Assembly: GCA_048939595.1 (NCBI GenBank)
Contig: JBHLPI010000003.1
Location: 3,877 to 67,876 of the forward strand
DNA: 64,000 bases
Origin: Hermodarchaeum sp048939595
GTDB taxonomy: Archaea > Asgardarchaeota > Hermodarchaeia > Hermodarchaeales > Hermodarchaeaceae
Direction of reading: 5' to 3'
The position numbers were made by a program, and so were the translations under genes. The notes below the pieces were generated by a model, which ran no database searches, was not told the DNA's origin, and saw only the letters and a program-made list of their open reading frames with translations. Within the stretch, counting starts at the first letter, position 1. Every line of letters begins with the position of its first letter. Shown here one piece after another: positions 18,001-25,418 of the stretch.

Positions 18001-18619
18001 ATCGAGTGTATTCTAGTCGAATTTCTTCAGTACGAAGTTGTACCATATGCAGGTTTCGATCAACTTTAACTAATTCGCCTTCAATTTGCTGCTTCTTTTC
18101 ATCAAAGACAGAAATTCCAGCAACTCCCTCAACAACCTGCCGAATTTCTGTTGGGGTCATTGTGATGACATTGGCTAATTCGTTTTGCATTACAATATTA
18201 TGACCTTCGGGGTGTAATCCAGCGACAGCAATTGTGTCAATCATTTCGGTCCGGGTGACCCGTTTACCCCCTATCCTGTAAGCACTAATTCCAGTTTCGT
18301 CAACTTCGCGACTAATGGTAACTTCATCAGCATCAATAGGAAAATGCCGATCTGCATTATTAAAGACAAGACTAACTCGAGTGAGTTTAGCAGGAGAATT
18401 ACTGGTTCCGCCATTGAATAGTAACGAAGCAAAGTTCTCGGCACGAAGAGATTTGCTACTTAGGCGTCCAAGTACAAAGCAAACAGCGTCCAGAATATTA
18501 CTTTTGCCACAACCATTTTCACCAACAATTGCGGTGAATCCCCTACTGAGGTCAATTGTGGTTTTTCGTGAACTGAAGCTCTTGAACCCTTGAATGGTTA
18601 TTTGTTGTAAATAAGCCAC
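15056..18619 (-). CDS. smc: Chromosome segregation ATPase SMC
   Basis: The 1187-residue ATPase organises chromosomes by loop extrusion with ScpAB. Walker A is GENGCGKSNI (about 33-42), followed by the Q-loop; two long coiled coils (about 170-500 and 690-1010) flank the hinge with KISGVYGTLGSL and GNAMDLLTF, GGFYKG; the C-terminal head has the signature LSGGEKALTALTF and Walker B FYFLDEVDEALD. Length and order are canonical. A TATA-like CTATAAAA lies about 24 bases upstream of the ATG, implying a leaderless or very short-leader transcript. First gene of the smc-scpA-scpB operon. Confidence 0.97.
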   Translation of the reverse strand: MAYLQQITIQGFKSFSSRKTTIDLSRGFTAIVGENGCGKSNILDAVCFVLGRLSSKSLRAENFASLLFNGGTSNSPAKLTRVSLVFNNADRHFPIDADEVTISREVDETGISAYRIGGKRVTRTEMIDTIAVAGLHPEGHNIVMQNELANVITMTPTEIRQVVEGVAGISVFDEKKQQIEGELVKVDRNLHMVQLRTEEIRLEYTRLEKDRKDALRWREITDNLTQLERDLVFAELARVEERLNAMKEEFETYSSAIKELETQRKEAKERKLELEQHALVDEKKIKEIDQKQRGKELEETRTREILKGLLLTSDKLTKEKALLSASVDHLSSKHLEEQTRYSELNEEIKALKAEETSLKAQIAPIRTRLSELSKETISPDAEYLSLREQILELTQVIETKKSELGETSALNHVTEKRVSDLKTQIENSYALLPEQEYARDEAQAECQNLETQIHNLESEVAELLNQKDAFQLSMQEKLDKQDELNSLIQDSKEELLEAQTRLKTIREFKKYGLTRKAATEATLKFAKENKISGVYGTLGSLGKTSTKHATALEVAGGGRLDFIVVDTEETATKCIEHLKKSRIGRATFIPLDTIKTNPYSQKSDQKGVVGNAMDLLTFDEKYRPAFDYVFGRTLIVKDLKTARNITAPSVRKITIDGDVVEPNRTLTGGFYKGLSSFTLEEETRIPELQKKLKELRALQTKIAAEYKEWLDRISELDSQVSQKQHQLEEVKTNFNKTNELATAQEEELIDFKESISKLRESLKDEQDSHQSLIDKFQTDQSEINELIDKRKELQESLSLLERSSLDPNLTGLRTQLDDYESQLQETQLKLTEKVSEARYSQSEIKRLSEEFSNAKAELEQNEKELATTQEQIQEHQNKIETLEAEVNNLNEQIHSIEERIRESEKETQQLGITIDELFDKINEERMNQSKIEGRIENWQERYDAQKEKTQGLEPPLLPLEPVQVHSLRRQISELQQEREQLGLINQKAVERFEEIRHAYDEILEKETRIREEREAILDAMRKAEEEKFRVFMAAFNSISQNFTDVYQQLTQGEGELELENPENPFLGGMRMKIRPAGKRVQYLDALSGGEKALTALTFMFALQLHQPAPFYFLDEVDEALDPNNADRVARLIANLAENSQFLIISHNEITIRLAKTILGVALVDGVSQVFSVQFEEGLLMIEGTSKT

Positions 18620-18642
18620 GTGAAAAACGCCTACACTCTTAC

Positions 18643-18650
18643 TTTTATAG
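18643..18650 (-). promoter_or_regulatory. TATA box of smc operon
   Basis: CTATAAAA on the minus strand, roughly 24-31 bases upstream of the smc ATG. This is the usual TATA-to-start spacing, so the mRNA probably begins at or just before the start codon. Motif-based inference. Confidence 0.5.
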
Positions 18651-18758
18651 TTTGGTCAAACGCCCCTGAGAGAGGCATTTCCCATAGAAAAAGGTCTCGA
18701 ACCTACTTCTGAATGCGAAATGCGTGAGTATTTATTGAAATCTGTTGCACGTCGGGAT

Positions 18759-19139
18759 TTAGCTGGTACCAATCTTTTCAACCGCAGAGCGAAGACTCCG
18801 AATAATTAAACCTAGACTGGGAGCGGCATCTTTTCCGGCGATGGCAATGACTAGGGTTTTTGACGCAGTGACGGCCACGGTATAACCTTTGTCTGTTTCC
18901 AGATACATCGATTGTACTGGACCTTGATCGACAGCTTTGCTTACAGTTTTTGTTTCCTTCAAGAGAGTAGTGACGCTTGAAGTAATTGCACTATGGTCCA
19001 TATCTCGCAGAGTTTGTCCAGCAATTACCTTACCTGTTTGAGAGGCTGCAATAAGCCCTTCAAGTTCGGGTATAGTGTCCATTATTTCTGCAAGAATCTG
19101 TTCAACTTCTTTCTTTCCGAGCATGAAAGCCACACCCAT
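18759..19139 (-). CDS. Roadblock/LC7 domain protein (1)
   Basis: A 126-residue protein with a single Roadblock/LC7 fold: helix KKEVEQILAEIMDTIPELEG, strand LIAASQTGKVIAGQ, helix ITSSVTTLLKETKTVSKAV and strands YTVAVTASKTLVIAIAG, final helix LIIRSLRSAVEKIG. Such proteins dimerise and act as GAPs or regulators of MglA/Ras-like GTPases. It is divergent from the cluster of three more Roadblock genes and an MglA-like GTPase. A second in-frame ATG at 19124 (MLGKKEV) with GGTGTGG upstream could be the real start. Confidence 0.88.
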   Translation of the reverse strand: MGVAFMLGKKEVEQILAEIMDTIPELEGLIAASQTGKVIAGQTLRDMDHSAITSSVTTLLKETKTVSKAVDQGPVQSMYLETDKGYTVAVTASKTLVIAIAGKDAAPSLGLIIRSLRSAVEKIGTS

Positions 19140-19271
19140 CGCCAGAGAATCTTGGCAATATGGTTGCGATAAAAAGAATTGGGTTTCCTTGGTTTAAAAA
19201 CTGTCCGTCAGAAAGACAGAAAGAGTAGATTTTTTCAAAACTTCGCCATTATCTCCGAACAAGAGGGAACT

Positions 19272-19278
19272 TTTATAA
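19272..19278 (+). promoter_or_regulatory. TATA box of Roadblock/GTPase cluster
   Basis: TTTATAA on the plus strand 47 bases upstream of ATG 19325, the only good TATA-like element in the divergent gap between the two Roadblock genes. Expected transcription start is near 19300. Motif-based inference. Confidence 0.5.
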
Positions 19279-19291
19279 CTTCAATAAGAGA

Positions 19292-19305
19292 CCACTAGTC
19301 AGTGG
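19292..19305. promoter_or_regulatory. Inverted repeat at expected start site, possible operator
   Basis: CCACT and AGTGG form a perfect 5-base inverted repeat with a 4-base spacer (19292-19305), positioned where transcription from the TATA at 19272 should begin. A protein bound here would block initiation. Could be chance; no regulator is known. Confidence 0.3.
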
Positions 19306-19324
19306 CTAGAGAGTGTGGAGTACA

Positions 19325-19612
19325 ATGATTGGCGGAAAAGCACTAAAAGACTCACTCAAACGCCTCGGCGCTCATGAAGGTGTTCGGGGTGTGATCATCA
19401 CAAATATGGAAGGTCTACCAATCAGCTCCAATTTGAACGCAGAAAAAACTGAAGTCATCGCAGCACTGGTTACTTCACTTGTAGGCAAAGCCAAACGTGT
19501 TGTAGATGAACTAGGAGAGGGCGGTATGAATTTTCTCACCATCTCAACACCTCGAGGAGAAGTCATGGTCGCCCCCGAAGAAGACTACATTCTCATCGTC
19601 ATGCGAGGATGA
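19325..19612 (+). CDS. Roadblock/LC7 domain protein (2)
   Basis: A 95-residue, minimal Roadblock/LC7 protein: helix KDSLKRLGAHEGVRGVIITN, then EGLPISSNL, helix TEVIAALVTSLVGKAKRVVDEL and strands MNFLTISTPRGEVMVAPEED, YILIVM. I choose ATG 19325 because GGAG lies 4 bases upstream; an in-frame GTG at 19313 is less likely. First gene of a plus-strand series with a second Roadblock protein, an MglA-like GTPase and a third, suggesting that they act together. Confidence 0.85.
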   Translation: MIGGKALKDSLKRLGAHEGVRGVIITNMEGLPISSNLNAEKTEVIAALVTSLVGKAKRVVDELGEGGMNFLTISTPRGEVMVAPEEDYILIVMRG

Positions 19613-19692
19613 GGACCCCACGTTCTCCACACAAGAATTAAAAGTCATCTCCCTAAGATAAGCTCGGCTAGCCCCATGGAAAGGGATGAACC

Positions 19693-20163
19693 GTGTCCAT
19701 AACCGTACGACAATTTGATGAAATCCTCTCTGATGTCATCAAATCTGAACCAGGAATCAAAAAAACAATTCTGGTCGACCGAACAGGATTAACTATAGCC
19801 CACGTTTCCAAATTCTCATACTACCCTGTTGACGTGGACGGCATTGGTGCAATTGCTAGTGCTGTTTTTTGTGCAAGTGAAGAACAGGGAAAGAGCTTGG
19901 ATGTAGGTGATTTGACAATCGTGACATCGGAGTTTGGTGATGGTAAGATCTTTGCAGCTGGTGCAGGAAAAGGTGTTTTGTGTGTGATTACCGATAAGGA
20001 AGTTAATATCGGTATGATACGCCTAACAATGATGAAAGCAGCAGCTGAACTTGCAAAGGTACTTGACGAGTTTATGGCCGAAAAACCCGCAGTGGCAGCT
20101 GGAAAGACAGACGCCGAGCGGGAAGAGCTTAAAGCCGCCTTAGGAGAACTCGAGAAGGGTTAG
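19693..20163 (+). CDS. Roadblock/LC7-like protein (3)
   Basis: A 156-residue protein with a Roadblock-like core (about 5-125): VRQFDEILSDVIKSEPGIKK, TILVDRTGLTIAHVSKF, a helix IGAIASAVFCASEEQGKSL and strands DLTIVTSEFGDGKIFAAGAG, VLCVITD. The C-terminal 30 residues are charged and probably flexible. GTG start. It sits 47 bp before the GTPase gene, consistent with a GTPase partner role. Divergent from the other three copies in length and sequence, so probably a different binding role. Confidence 0.78.
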   Translation: MSITVRQFDEILSDVIKSEPGIKKTILVDRTGLTIAHVSKFSYYPVDVDGIGAIASAVFCASEEQGKSLDVGDLTIVTSEFGDGKIFAAGAGKGVLCVITDKEVNIGMIRLTMMKAAAELAKVLDEFMAEKPAVAAGKTDAEREELKAALGELEKG

Positions 20164-20210
20164 TGGGGACGGGATAAGAGCAACGCGAACATAGAAGGAG
20201 CCGTCCTACT

Positions 20211-20798
20211 TTGAAGAAAGACACACAGGGAAGAATACATTTTAAAATCGTCTTCTGGGGACCCTCGTTATCGGGCAAGACAACAGCGCTTCGATGGATA
20301 TATGATAACATTGAAGGGTTAAATAAAGGTGGCTTCACGTCGGTTGCAGATCATACAGGAAGAACTCTCTTTTTTGATTATACACCAATGCAGGCAACAG
20401 CGCAGGTAGTTTTTGATGTTTACACAGTTGCTGGACAGCGACGTCATCGGGGACAGCGAAAGGTCATCTTAAGCGGTGTTGATGGCATTATTTTTGTTGC
20501 AGATTCATCTCCGGATCAGATGGAAGCAAACATCGAAAGTATGGCAGAGTTGCGTTCCTTCGTTAGTGAAGATCTTGGGCACTCCATAAGTCTTGTAGTT
20601 ATGTTGAATAAGCAGGATTTACCCAGTGCAATGAAAAAGAATGTCATGCTTGCGAAGCTGGGATTGGGAAACGCGCCAAACTTTACCACTTGCGCCTTAA
20701 CAGGTGAAAATGTTAAACGCGCGTTTCGCCAAGTAACTCGCGATATCTTGATGTACCATTTGTATCCTAAGACATCTGCAAAAGCATCCGCGAGCTAG
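20211..20798 (+). CDS. MglA/Arf-like small GTPase
   Basis: A 195-residue GTPase with P-loop GPSLSGKTT, switch I threonine in FTSVADHTG, a G3 motif in the MglA style YTVAGQ (Asp of DxxG replaced), G4 NKQDL and G5 region CALTGEN. The TVxGQ form and the insertion YTPMQATAQVVFDV are typical of MglA and its archaeal relatives, whose GAP partners are Roadblock proteins. It is flanked on both sides by Roadblock genes. TTG start 20211. No lipidation motif: the tail is KTSAKASAS. Biological output (polarity, trafficking, signalling) cannot be told from sequence. Confidence 0.9.
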   Translation: MKKDTQGRIHFKIVFWGPSLSGKTTALRWIYDNIEGLNKGGFTSVADHTGRTLFFDYTPMQATAQVVFDVYTVAGQRRHRGQRKVILSGVDGIIFVADSSPDQMEANIESMAELRSFVSEDLGHSISLVVMLNKQDLPSAMKKNVMLAKLGLGNAPNFTTCALTGENVKRAFRQVTRDILMYHLYPKTSAKASAS

Positions 20799-20808
20799 AA
20801 TAACATTG

Positions 20809-21189
20809 ATGATCCCGAGTTCACCAGAAATTGAGAAAATTTTGGAGAGTCTAACAGACTCGGTTGAGGAGATTGAAGCGGCGGTTGTCGTTGGTGTCGA
20901 TGGTTTACCTATAGCAGCAAAACTTCCAGAAGGATATGATGAGACATTGCTAGCTGCGATGAGCGCCGCTTTACTTACAGTTGGTGAACGGGCAGCATCT
21001 GATTTAGGAAAAGGTGCATTACATCAAGTCTTTGCCCAAGGTGGAACGGGAGCAGTAATTATGGTTGCGGCGGGATCGGATTCAGTTTTAATGGTTAGCA
21101 CAAACACTGAATCACTAGCAGGTCTGGGTCTAGTCTTTATCAACATGGAACGTGCCGCAAAAAAAATTGCTCAAAAATTAGACCGATAA
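20809..21189 (+). CDS. Roadblock/LC7 domain protein (4)
   Basis: A 126-residue Roadblock/LC7 protein starting 10 bases after the GTPase stop, the tightest spacing in the cluster. The fold is clear: helix SPEIEKILESLTDSVEEIEA, strand AVVVGVDGLPIAAKLPEG, helix TLLAAMSAALLTVGERAASD, strands GAVIMVAAGSDSVLMVST, helix LGLVFINMERAAKKIAQKL. It is the best candidate for a direct GAP or effector of the adjacent GTPase, as MglB is for MglA. ATG 20809 is used; a TTG just before is in frame. Confidence 0.9.
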   Translation: MIPSSPEIEKILESLTDSVEEIEAAVVVGVDGLPIAAKLPEGYDETLLAAMSAALLTVGERAASDLGKGALHQVFAQGGTGAVIMVAAGSDSVLMVSTNTESLAGLGLVFINMERAAKKIAQKLDR

Positions 21190-21217
21190 TTGCTTAGATA
21201 GGTTCTGAAAAGAAAGG

Positions 21218-21225
21218 TTATATAT
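21218..21225 (+). promoter_or_regulatory. TATA box of uppS
   Basis: TTATATAT, 33-40 bases upstream of the uppS TTG start, in an otherwise plain 68-bp gap. Spacing predicts a transcript starting just before the start codon. Motif-based inference. Confidence 0.45.
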
Positions 21226-21257
21226 CCTGGTCTTTTGGCTTTAGTCGGAGACTGCTC

Positions 21258-22025
21258 TTGACAAACCTTGTAGGACCAATCTATCATCTATATTCATGGT
21301 ATCTTTGGCGCCAAATTAAAGACAACCCGATGCCAACCCATGTAGGGATAATTTTAGATGGCAATAGACGATTCGCCAAAGAACAAAACCAAGACAGTAG
21401 TTTTGGGCACACCGCTGGGGCCCAACGAATTGATGAAGTCCTTGACTGGTGTTTTGAAGCAGGCGTAAAGGTTGTTACAATTTACGTATTTTCAACTGAG
21501 AATTTTTCACGAAAGGAAGAAGAAGTTCAGCATATCATGGATTTAGCACAACAACGATTTGAAACTGTAGCACGATCAGAGGTTGTACATCGCCATAAGG
21601 TCCGCGTTCGGGCAATAGGTCAGTTAACACTCCTTCCTTCTTCGGTACTAGATGCAATTCAAGAAGCAGAATCAGCAACTGCCAGTTACGATAAATTTCA
21701 ACTGAATGTGGCAATTAGTTATGGTGGACGAACAGAGATAGTCGATGCAGTGAAGAGTATCGCGGAAAAAGTTCGAAGTGGATCTTTACACCCATCAGAA
21801 ATTACAGATTCCACGATAGAGAAACATCTCTATACCGCAGGGATAGCCGATCCAGAATTAATCATTCGAACATCTGGAGAAGAAAGACTCTCCGGGTTCT
21901 TATTATGGCAATCAGCGTATTCTGAGCTATATTTCGCGGATGTATATTGGCCTGATATCAGGAAAATAGATTTTTGGCGTGCCCTACGTACTTATCAGCA
22001 TAGAGACCGAAGATTCGGTAATTAG
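21258..22025 (+). CDS. uppS: cis-Polyprenyl diphosphate synthase (UppS/Rer2 family)
   Basis: Makes the long polyprenyl diphosphate used as dolichol-type lipid carrier for protein glycosylation in archaea. The 255-residue protein has the catalytic motif HVGIILDGNRRFAKE (Asp about 34), VTIYVFSTENFSR, LNVAISYGGRTEIVDAV and the C-terminal PELIIRTSGEERLSGFLLWQ, then YSEL and FADVYWPD. TTG start. It is followed 11 bp later by a NYN-domain gene, a pair seen repeatedly in archaea. A dolichol-kinase-like gene lies 4 kb on. Confidence 0.95.
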   Translation: MTNLVGPIYHLYSWYLWRQIKDNPMPTHVGIILDGNRRFAKEQNQDSSFGHTAGAQRIDEVLDWCFEAGVKVVTIYVFSTENFSRKEEEVQHIMDLAQQRFETVARSEVVHRHKVRVRAIGQLTLLPSSVLDAIQEAESATASYDKFQLNVAISYGGRTEIVDAVKSIAEKVRSGSLHPSEITDSTIEKHLYTAGIADPELIIRTSGEERLSGFLLWQSAYSELYFADVYWPDIRKIDFWRALRTYQHRDRRFGN

Positions 22026-22036
22026 GAGAATACCAA

Positions 22037-22456
22037 ATGAAGCGAAAAAAGAATAACTCATTGGCTGTGTTAGTTGATAGTAGTTTTTCATCAGAACTTC
22101 CAGAGACTTTAGTCAAACTTCGACCACTATTAAATGAGCTTGGCGACATAAAGGTAGGGAAAGTTATAATTTTACAAAAGCAGGCTGCGGAATATTCAAA
22201 GCTAATAGCCCACGAAGGCTTCATTCCAGTTATTGTTCATGATGATCTCGATATTCATTTCGCCTTAGAGGCAATGGAGTTTATTTATAACGAAAAAATC
22301 GACACTATTGCCCTCGCGACGGATAATGAAAAACTTCTTCCTCTATTAAGCCGTGCCCGGGAACTTGGAAAAGAAGTGATACTGCTCTTTTCAGCCGATA
22401 GAGTAAATTCAGGATTACAGAATGCCGCAGATGTAGTGCTCTCAATTGCCAATTGA
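22037..22456 (+). CDS. NYN (PIN-like, DUF88/LabA) domain protein
   Basis: A 139-residue single-domain NYN protein, the PIN-like ribonuclease fold. Acidic positions expected for metal binding are seen in LAVLVDSSF at the first strand and TIALATDNEKLLPLLSRARE near residue 95, followed by LGKEVILLFSADRVNSGLQNAADVVL. It resembles the archaeal family TIGR00288. The first-strand motif has Ser where many active members have Gly-N, so activity is uncertain. Cotranscribed with uppS (11 bp). Role probably in RNA turnover, by family only. Confidence 0.75.
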   Translation: MKRKKNNSLAVLVDSSFSSELPETLVKLRPLLNELGDIKVGKVIILQKQAAEYSKLIAHEGFIPVIVHDDLDIHFALEAMEFIYNEKIDTIALATDNEKLLPLLSRARELGKEVILLFSADRVNSGLQNAADVVLSIAN

Positions 22457-22461
22457 GTTTC

Positions 22462-23331
22462 CTACAACAATCCCCGTTTCATAAGTAAAGAAAATTCTTC
22501 CATGGTCAGCCGTTCTCCCCTTTTATGTTTCTCGAGAGCAACGGAGGCTTTCTCCTCAAGACGTTCTTCCATGGCCTGAATCTTCTCAACGCGTTGTCTT
22601 ACGCGAAATTCACCCAATTCTTTTCGTAGTCGGCTATTCTCCTGTCTAGCCTCAATATATCGGCGATGTGTCTCATCAGCTTCACGGCGTGTCTCCAAAT
22701 ACTGGCGATGCGCTTCGTCAGCCCGTTTTCGAAGTGCATCAACTTCTGCATAAGCCTCAATCATAGCTTGGTTCTCTTCTTGAGAAAGGCGAGCAAATTC
22801 AAGAACTGAATTATGATGAGCATTCATCAGTAGTCTAAGATCCTCAATTTCGGTTCGCGCCTTTGCGCTTTCTTTGCGCTTGGCTACTGCCTCTTCAGCA
22901 ACTTTCAATTCAGCTTCGAGTTCAGCAATTTGATCTATGATTTCGCGTTCTCGTTTTAAATCTAAAACCTGTGTTTGCAAAGACCAATCTAGTTCACGGA
23001 TTTTTCGACGAAGGACATGGGAAGGAGCAGAAGTTTTTTTCTGAATTTCTTCTGCGTCTTCTTCATTTCCTTGTTTTTCATCAACTTTGTCTTTTAGTTT
23101 CGAATATATTTCATCCCGTTTGACTTTGAATTCAGCTACCTTTTGGTTATACTCATCACGTTTTTCACGGTGATCGCGAGCCTTAGAGAGCCATTCTGCA
23201 ACTTGTGCATTGAGCTTATCCCTTTCTTTAACTAGCTTTTGAGCCTCGGTATTCAGCTCATCTCTTTTCTCGCGCAACGTAGCAGCTAGCCGGTTTATTT
23301 CGGCTAGCTGAAGAACAGCGTCCTCCGACAC
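22462..23331 (-). CDS. Archaeal coiled-coil protein (COG1340-like)
   Basis: A 289-residue protein that is almost entirely predicted coiled coil: alternating KRDEL/KERDKL heptads through residue 90, a short break at Pro (TSAPSHVLRRKIRELDWSLQ about 105-120), then a second long helix to residue 260 and a small tail EEFSLLMKRGLL. The break with RRKIRELDWSLQTQVL is characteristic of the conserved archaeal family COG1340, whose function is unknown. No transmembrane segment. It is convergent with the NYN gene (5 bp gap). Confidence 0.75.
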   Translation of the reverse strand: MSEDAVLQLAEINRLAATLREKRDELNTEAQKLVKERDKLNAQVAEWLSKARDHREKRDEYNQKVAEFKVKRDEIYSKLKDKVDEKQGNEEDAEEIQKKTSAPSHVLRRKIRELDWSLQTQVLDLKREREIIDQIAELEAELKVAEEAVAKRKESAKARTEIEDLRLLMNAHHNSVLEFARLSQEENQAMIEAYAEVDALRKRADEAHRQYLETRREADETHRRYIEARQENSRLRKELGEFRVRQRVEKIQAMEERLEEKASVALEKHKRGERLTMEEFSLLMKRGLL

Positions 23332-23526
23332 TATACCACCTTATGTAAGAAAACGTATCATGGGATTTTGGAGTTAGAGGGAGTATAGAAGAGGGATTTT
23401 TAATCTTTTTGTTATACTTTTCCCTTTTTTCAACGTGGGGAGTAATTATCTGAATAACTATCCGCACCCCTCTCACCTAGAGCCTGAAAAATCACCGTAA
23501 ACCCATTTACCCTTAATATGCCTTCG

Positions 23527-23790
23527 ATGCTGCTTACTTACAAAAACCCCATCAAACCCATGAAGGCTCAAGACCCAATCTTATGGGCTCTCTGAAAAAT
23601 GTCGTCTTCTCTATAACTTTGCCCTCGCTGAAAAACTAACCTTACAAAGCCAAAAACTGCGTATAAACCCTTTACCGACGTGCAACAACAAAATGCCCTT
23701 CCAGCTCTTAAAGTTCAGTATCCTGAATACAAGAGGGTCTACTCGAAGGTTCTGCAAATAACTATTCGTCGACTCGATGGAAGCCTCTAA
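23527..23790 (+). pseudogene. Decayed IS200/IS605-family TnpB (OrfB) N-terminal fragment
   Basis: Three reading frames in sequence encode the start of a TnpB: from ATG 23527 MLLTYKNPIKPMKAQDPILW, after a shift near 23590 SEKCRLLYNFALAEKLTLQS, after another near 23690 LPALKVQYPEYKRVYSKVLQ and ITIRRLDGSL up to a TAA at 23788. These match the TnpB N-terminal domain (YP..Q, CR..YN.AL, LP.LK..YP, VYSQVLQ..RRLD). The nuclease domain with the RuvC residues and the zinc finger is absent. The rest of the 534-bp gap (23332-23865) shows only unrecognised AT-rich sequence. A relic of an old insertion. Confidence 0.75.
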
Positions 23791-23865
23791 AGTGATGTAG
23801 GGGTAATTCATAACTAACGGAGCTTTAAACCCTAACAAGCATTGCTTCACTAAAGAATAAAGAAT

Positions 23866-24579
23866 CTATTGAGATTTGTCAGGTTCTTCTAAAATTATTC
23901 GGGCATCCACACATTTAGCTCCCTTGGGGTAAGAAAACACGGGATTCAAATCAAGCTGATTGATAACTGGGTAGTCCATTACTAACTTTGAGATTTGAAG
24001 CAAGATATTCATCAACGCTTTAATGTCACGAGGTTCCTGCCCTCGTATGCCAGTAAGTATGGGATACCCCTTGATATCTTGAATCATTTCTTGAGCATCA
24101 TATTTGGTGATTGGGGCAACCCGGAAGCTGACATCCTTAAGAACCTCAACAAAAATTCCCCCTAAGCCAAACATGAGAGCAGGACCGAATTGGGGATCTT
24201 TTAATGCACCTATAATGACTTCTACTCCCTTGGCAGCAAACTCCTCAACAAAAACTCCCAGGATTCTTGCGTCTTTTTTATGCTTCTTAACACTAGAGAT
24301 AATACTCTGATAACCGTCTCGAACTGCATCGGCATCTTTGAGATTAATTAGAACTCCCCCTACGTCACTTTTGTGAATGACATCAGGACTTAGAATCTTA
24401 AGAACAATTGGATAACCAATTATATTTGCGGCTTTGACAGCGGCGTCTTCAGTTTCAGCAACTTGAAAGATAGTTACAGGTAACTTGTAGAGTTGCATTA
24501 TTGTTTTAGATTCGTGTTCGAGGAGATAAGTACGGTTTTCTGAACGAGCAGTTGAGATGATATCATCGACTTTCGACAT
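23866..24579 (-). CDS. acdB: ADP-forming acyl-CoA synthetase beta subunit (ATP-grasp)
   Basis: The 237-residue ATP-grasp subunit of the NDP-forming acyl-CoA synthetase, which converts acyl-CoA, ADP and phosphate to acid, CoA and ATP. Motifs: YPIVLKILSPDVIHKSDVGG, VFVEEFAAKGVEVIIGALKD, PQFGPALMFGLGGIFVEVL and the C-terminal LDLNPVFSYPKG. The alpha subunit is not in the window. ATG 24579 is chosen because GGTGA lies 5 bases before it; ATG 24600 is in frame upstream. With IorAB at 48-51 kb this fits amino-acid fermentation through 2-oxoacids to acyl-CoA. Confidence 0.92.
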   Translation of the reverse strand: MSKVDDIISTARSENRTYLLEHESKTIMQLYKLPVTIFQVAETEDAAVKAANIIGYPIVLKILSPDVIHKSDVGGVLINLKDADAVRDGYQSIISSVKKHKKDARILGVFVEEFAAKGVEVIIGALKDPQFGPALMFGLGGIFVEVLKDVSFRVAPITKYDAQEMIQDIKGYPILTGIRGQEPRDIKALMNILLQISKLVMDYPVINQLDLNPVFSYPKGAKCVDARIILEEPDKSQ

Positions 24580-24642
24580 ACAGTTCACCGGGTAGCTCAT
24601 ACATCAAGCGATGCCAGATTAAAACCTTTTAGTCGAATAACA

Positions 24643-25410
24643 TTATCTAAACACTTCAAACCCCTCTCCCCTTGTTAAGACATTCGAGATTTGAGAAAAT
24701 AGAATGTCTAAATTTTCCATATTCATGGCGGACACAGGAACTACATCTAGCCCAGAAAAGATACGCTGGATCGCACTGATTAAGTCACTCGAGAGTTCAA
24801 TTTGCAATTCGTTTCGTGTTTCCTGAAGCGCGAAAATAAGTTGAGCACTATCATCAAGCCAACTCATTAATTGCTCCAAGTCCTCATCACTAAGAAGGTC
24901 TGCTCTCGATAATACATTAAGCTGAGGCAAATTAAAGCGTACTAAAACAGAGGCAGAAAGTAAAAGCGACGAAACCATTCCAGCGGGAGTTTTACCTAAT
25001 GCAGCGTCAACCAGATAAATGAGCATTTTACTCTCTTCAGCAAGACTTGATACGATAATTGGCCCTGTCTCTCGAAAAGCAAATAATTCAATTTGCCCCG
25101 GGGTATCAAATAGCATGAAGTCTACGCCAAGGTCTTTGATTTCCTCTTGAAGATTTTCTAAGTGGGAACTTATTAAATCGATAGAGGCAATCAGCCCACC
25201 ATTGGGACCTAAGTTATATTTTTCCATGATTCCTTGCAGTGAGACGAAATCTCGAACATCGATATCAGGTCCATAAGGAAGTTGTAAAACACCCGGATCG
25301 AGATTTACCGTACCGACACTGATCTTTGAATCTCTAAGCCATTGAGCGAATTGATTCGTGAGAGTTGATTTCCCAGATCCTGCGGTACCAACAAAATAGA
25401 TTGCGTGCAC
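24643..25410 (-). CDS. GPN-loop GTPase (XAB1/Npa3 family)
   Basis: A 255-residue GTPase with Walker A GTAGSGKSTL, the family-defining Gly-Pro-Asn loop in YNLGPNGGLIASID, G3 DTPGQIELF, and guanine-specificity region VLSRADLLS. GPN enzymes dimerise; eukaryotic members help RNA polymerase assembly, and archaeal ones are often single and uncharacterised. GTG start. It is followed on the same strand (downstream) by acdB after 63 bp and preceded by a regulator gene after 8 bp, so regulator and GPN gene are probably cotranscribed. Confidence 0.93.
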   Translation of the reverse strand: MHAIYFVGTAGSGKSTLTNQFAQWLRDSKISVGTVNLDPGVLQLPYGPDIDVRDFVSLQGIMEKYNLGPNGGLIASIDLISSHLENLQEEIKDLGVDFMLFDTPGQIELFAFRETGPIIVSSLAEESKMLIYLVDAALGKTPAGMVSSLLLSASVLVRFNLPQLNVLSRADLLSDEDLEQLMSWLDDSAQLIFALQETRNELQIELSSDLISAIQRIFSGLDVVPVSAMNMENLDILFSQISNVLTRGEGFEVFR

Positions 25411-25418
25411 TTTCTATT

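Noticed and set aside
23611..23850. Minus-strand 79-codon frame in the gap next to the coiled-coil gene
   Set aside because: It is antisense to the recognisable TnpB remnant, has no ribosome site and no protein-like pattern.
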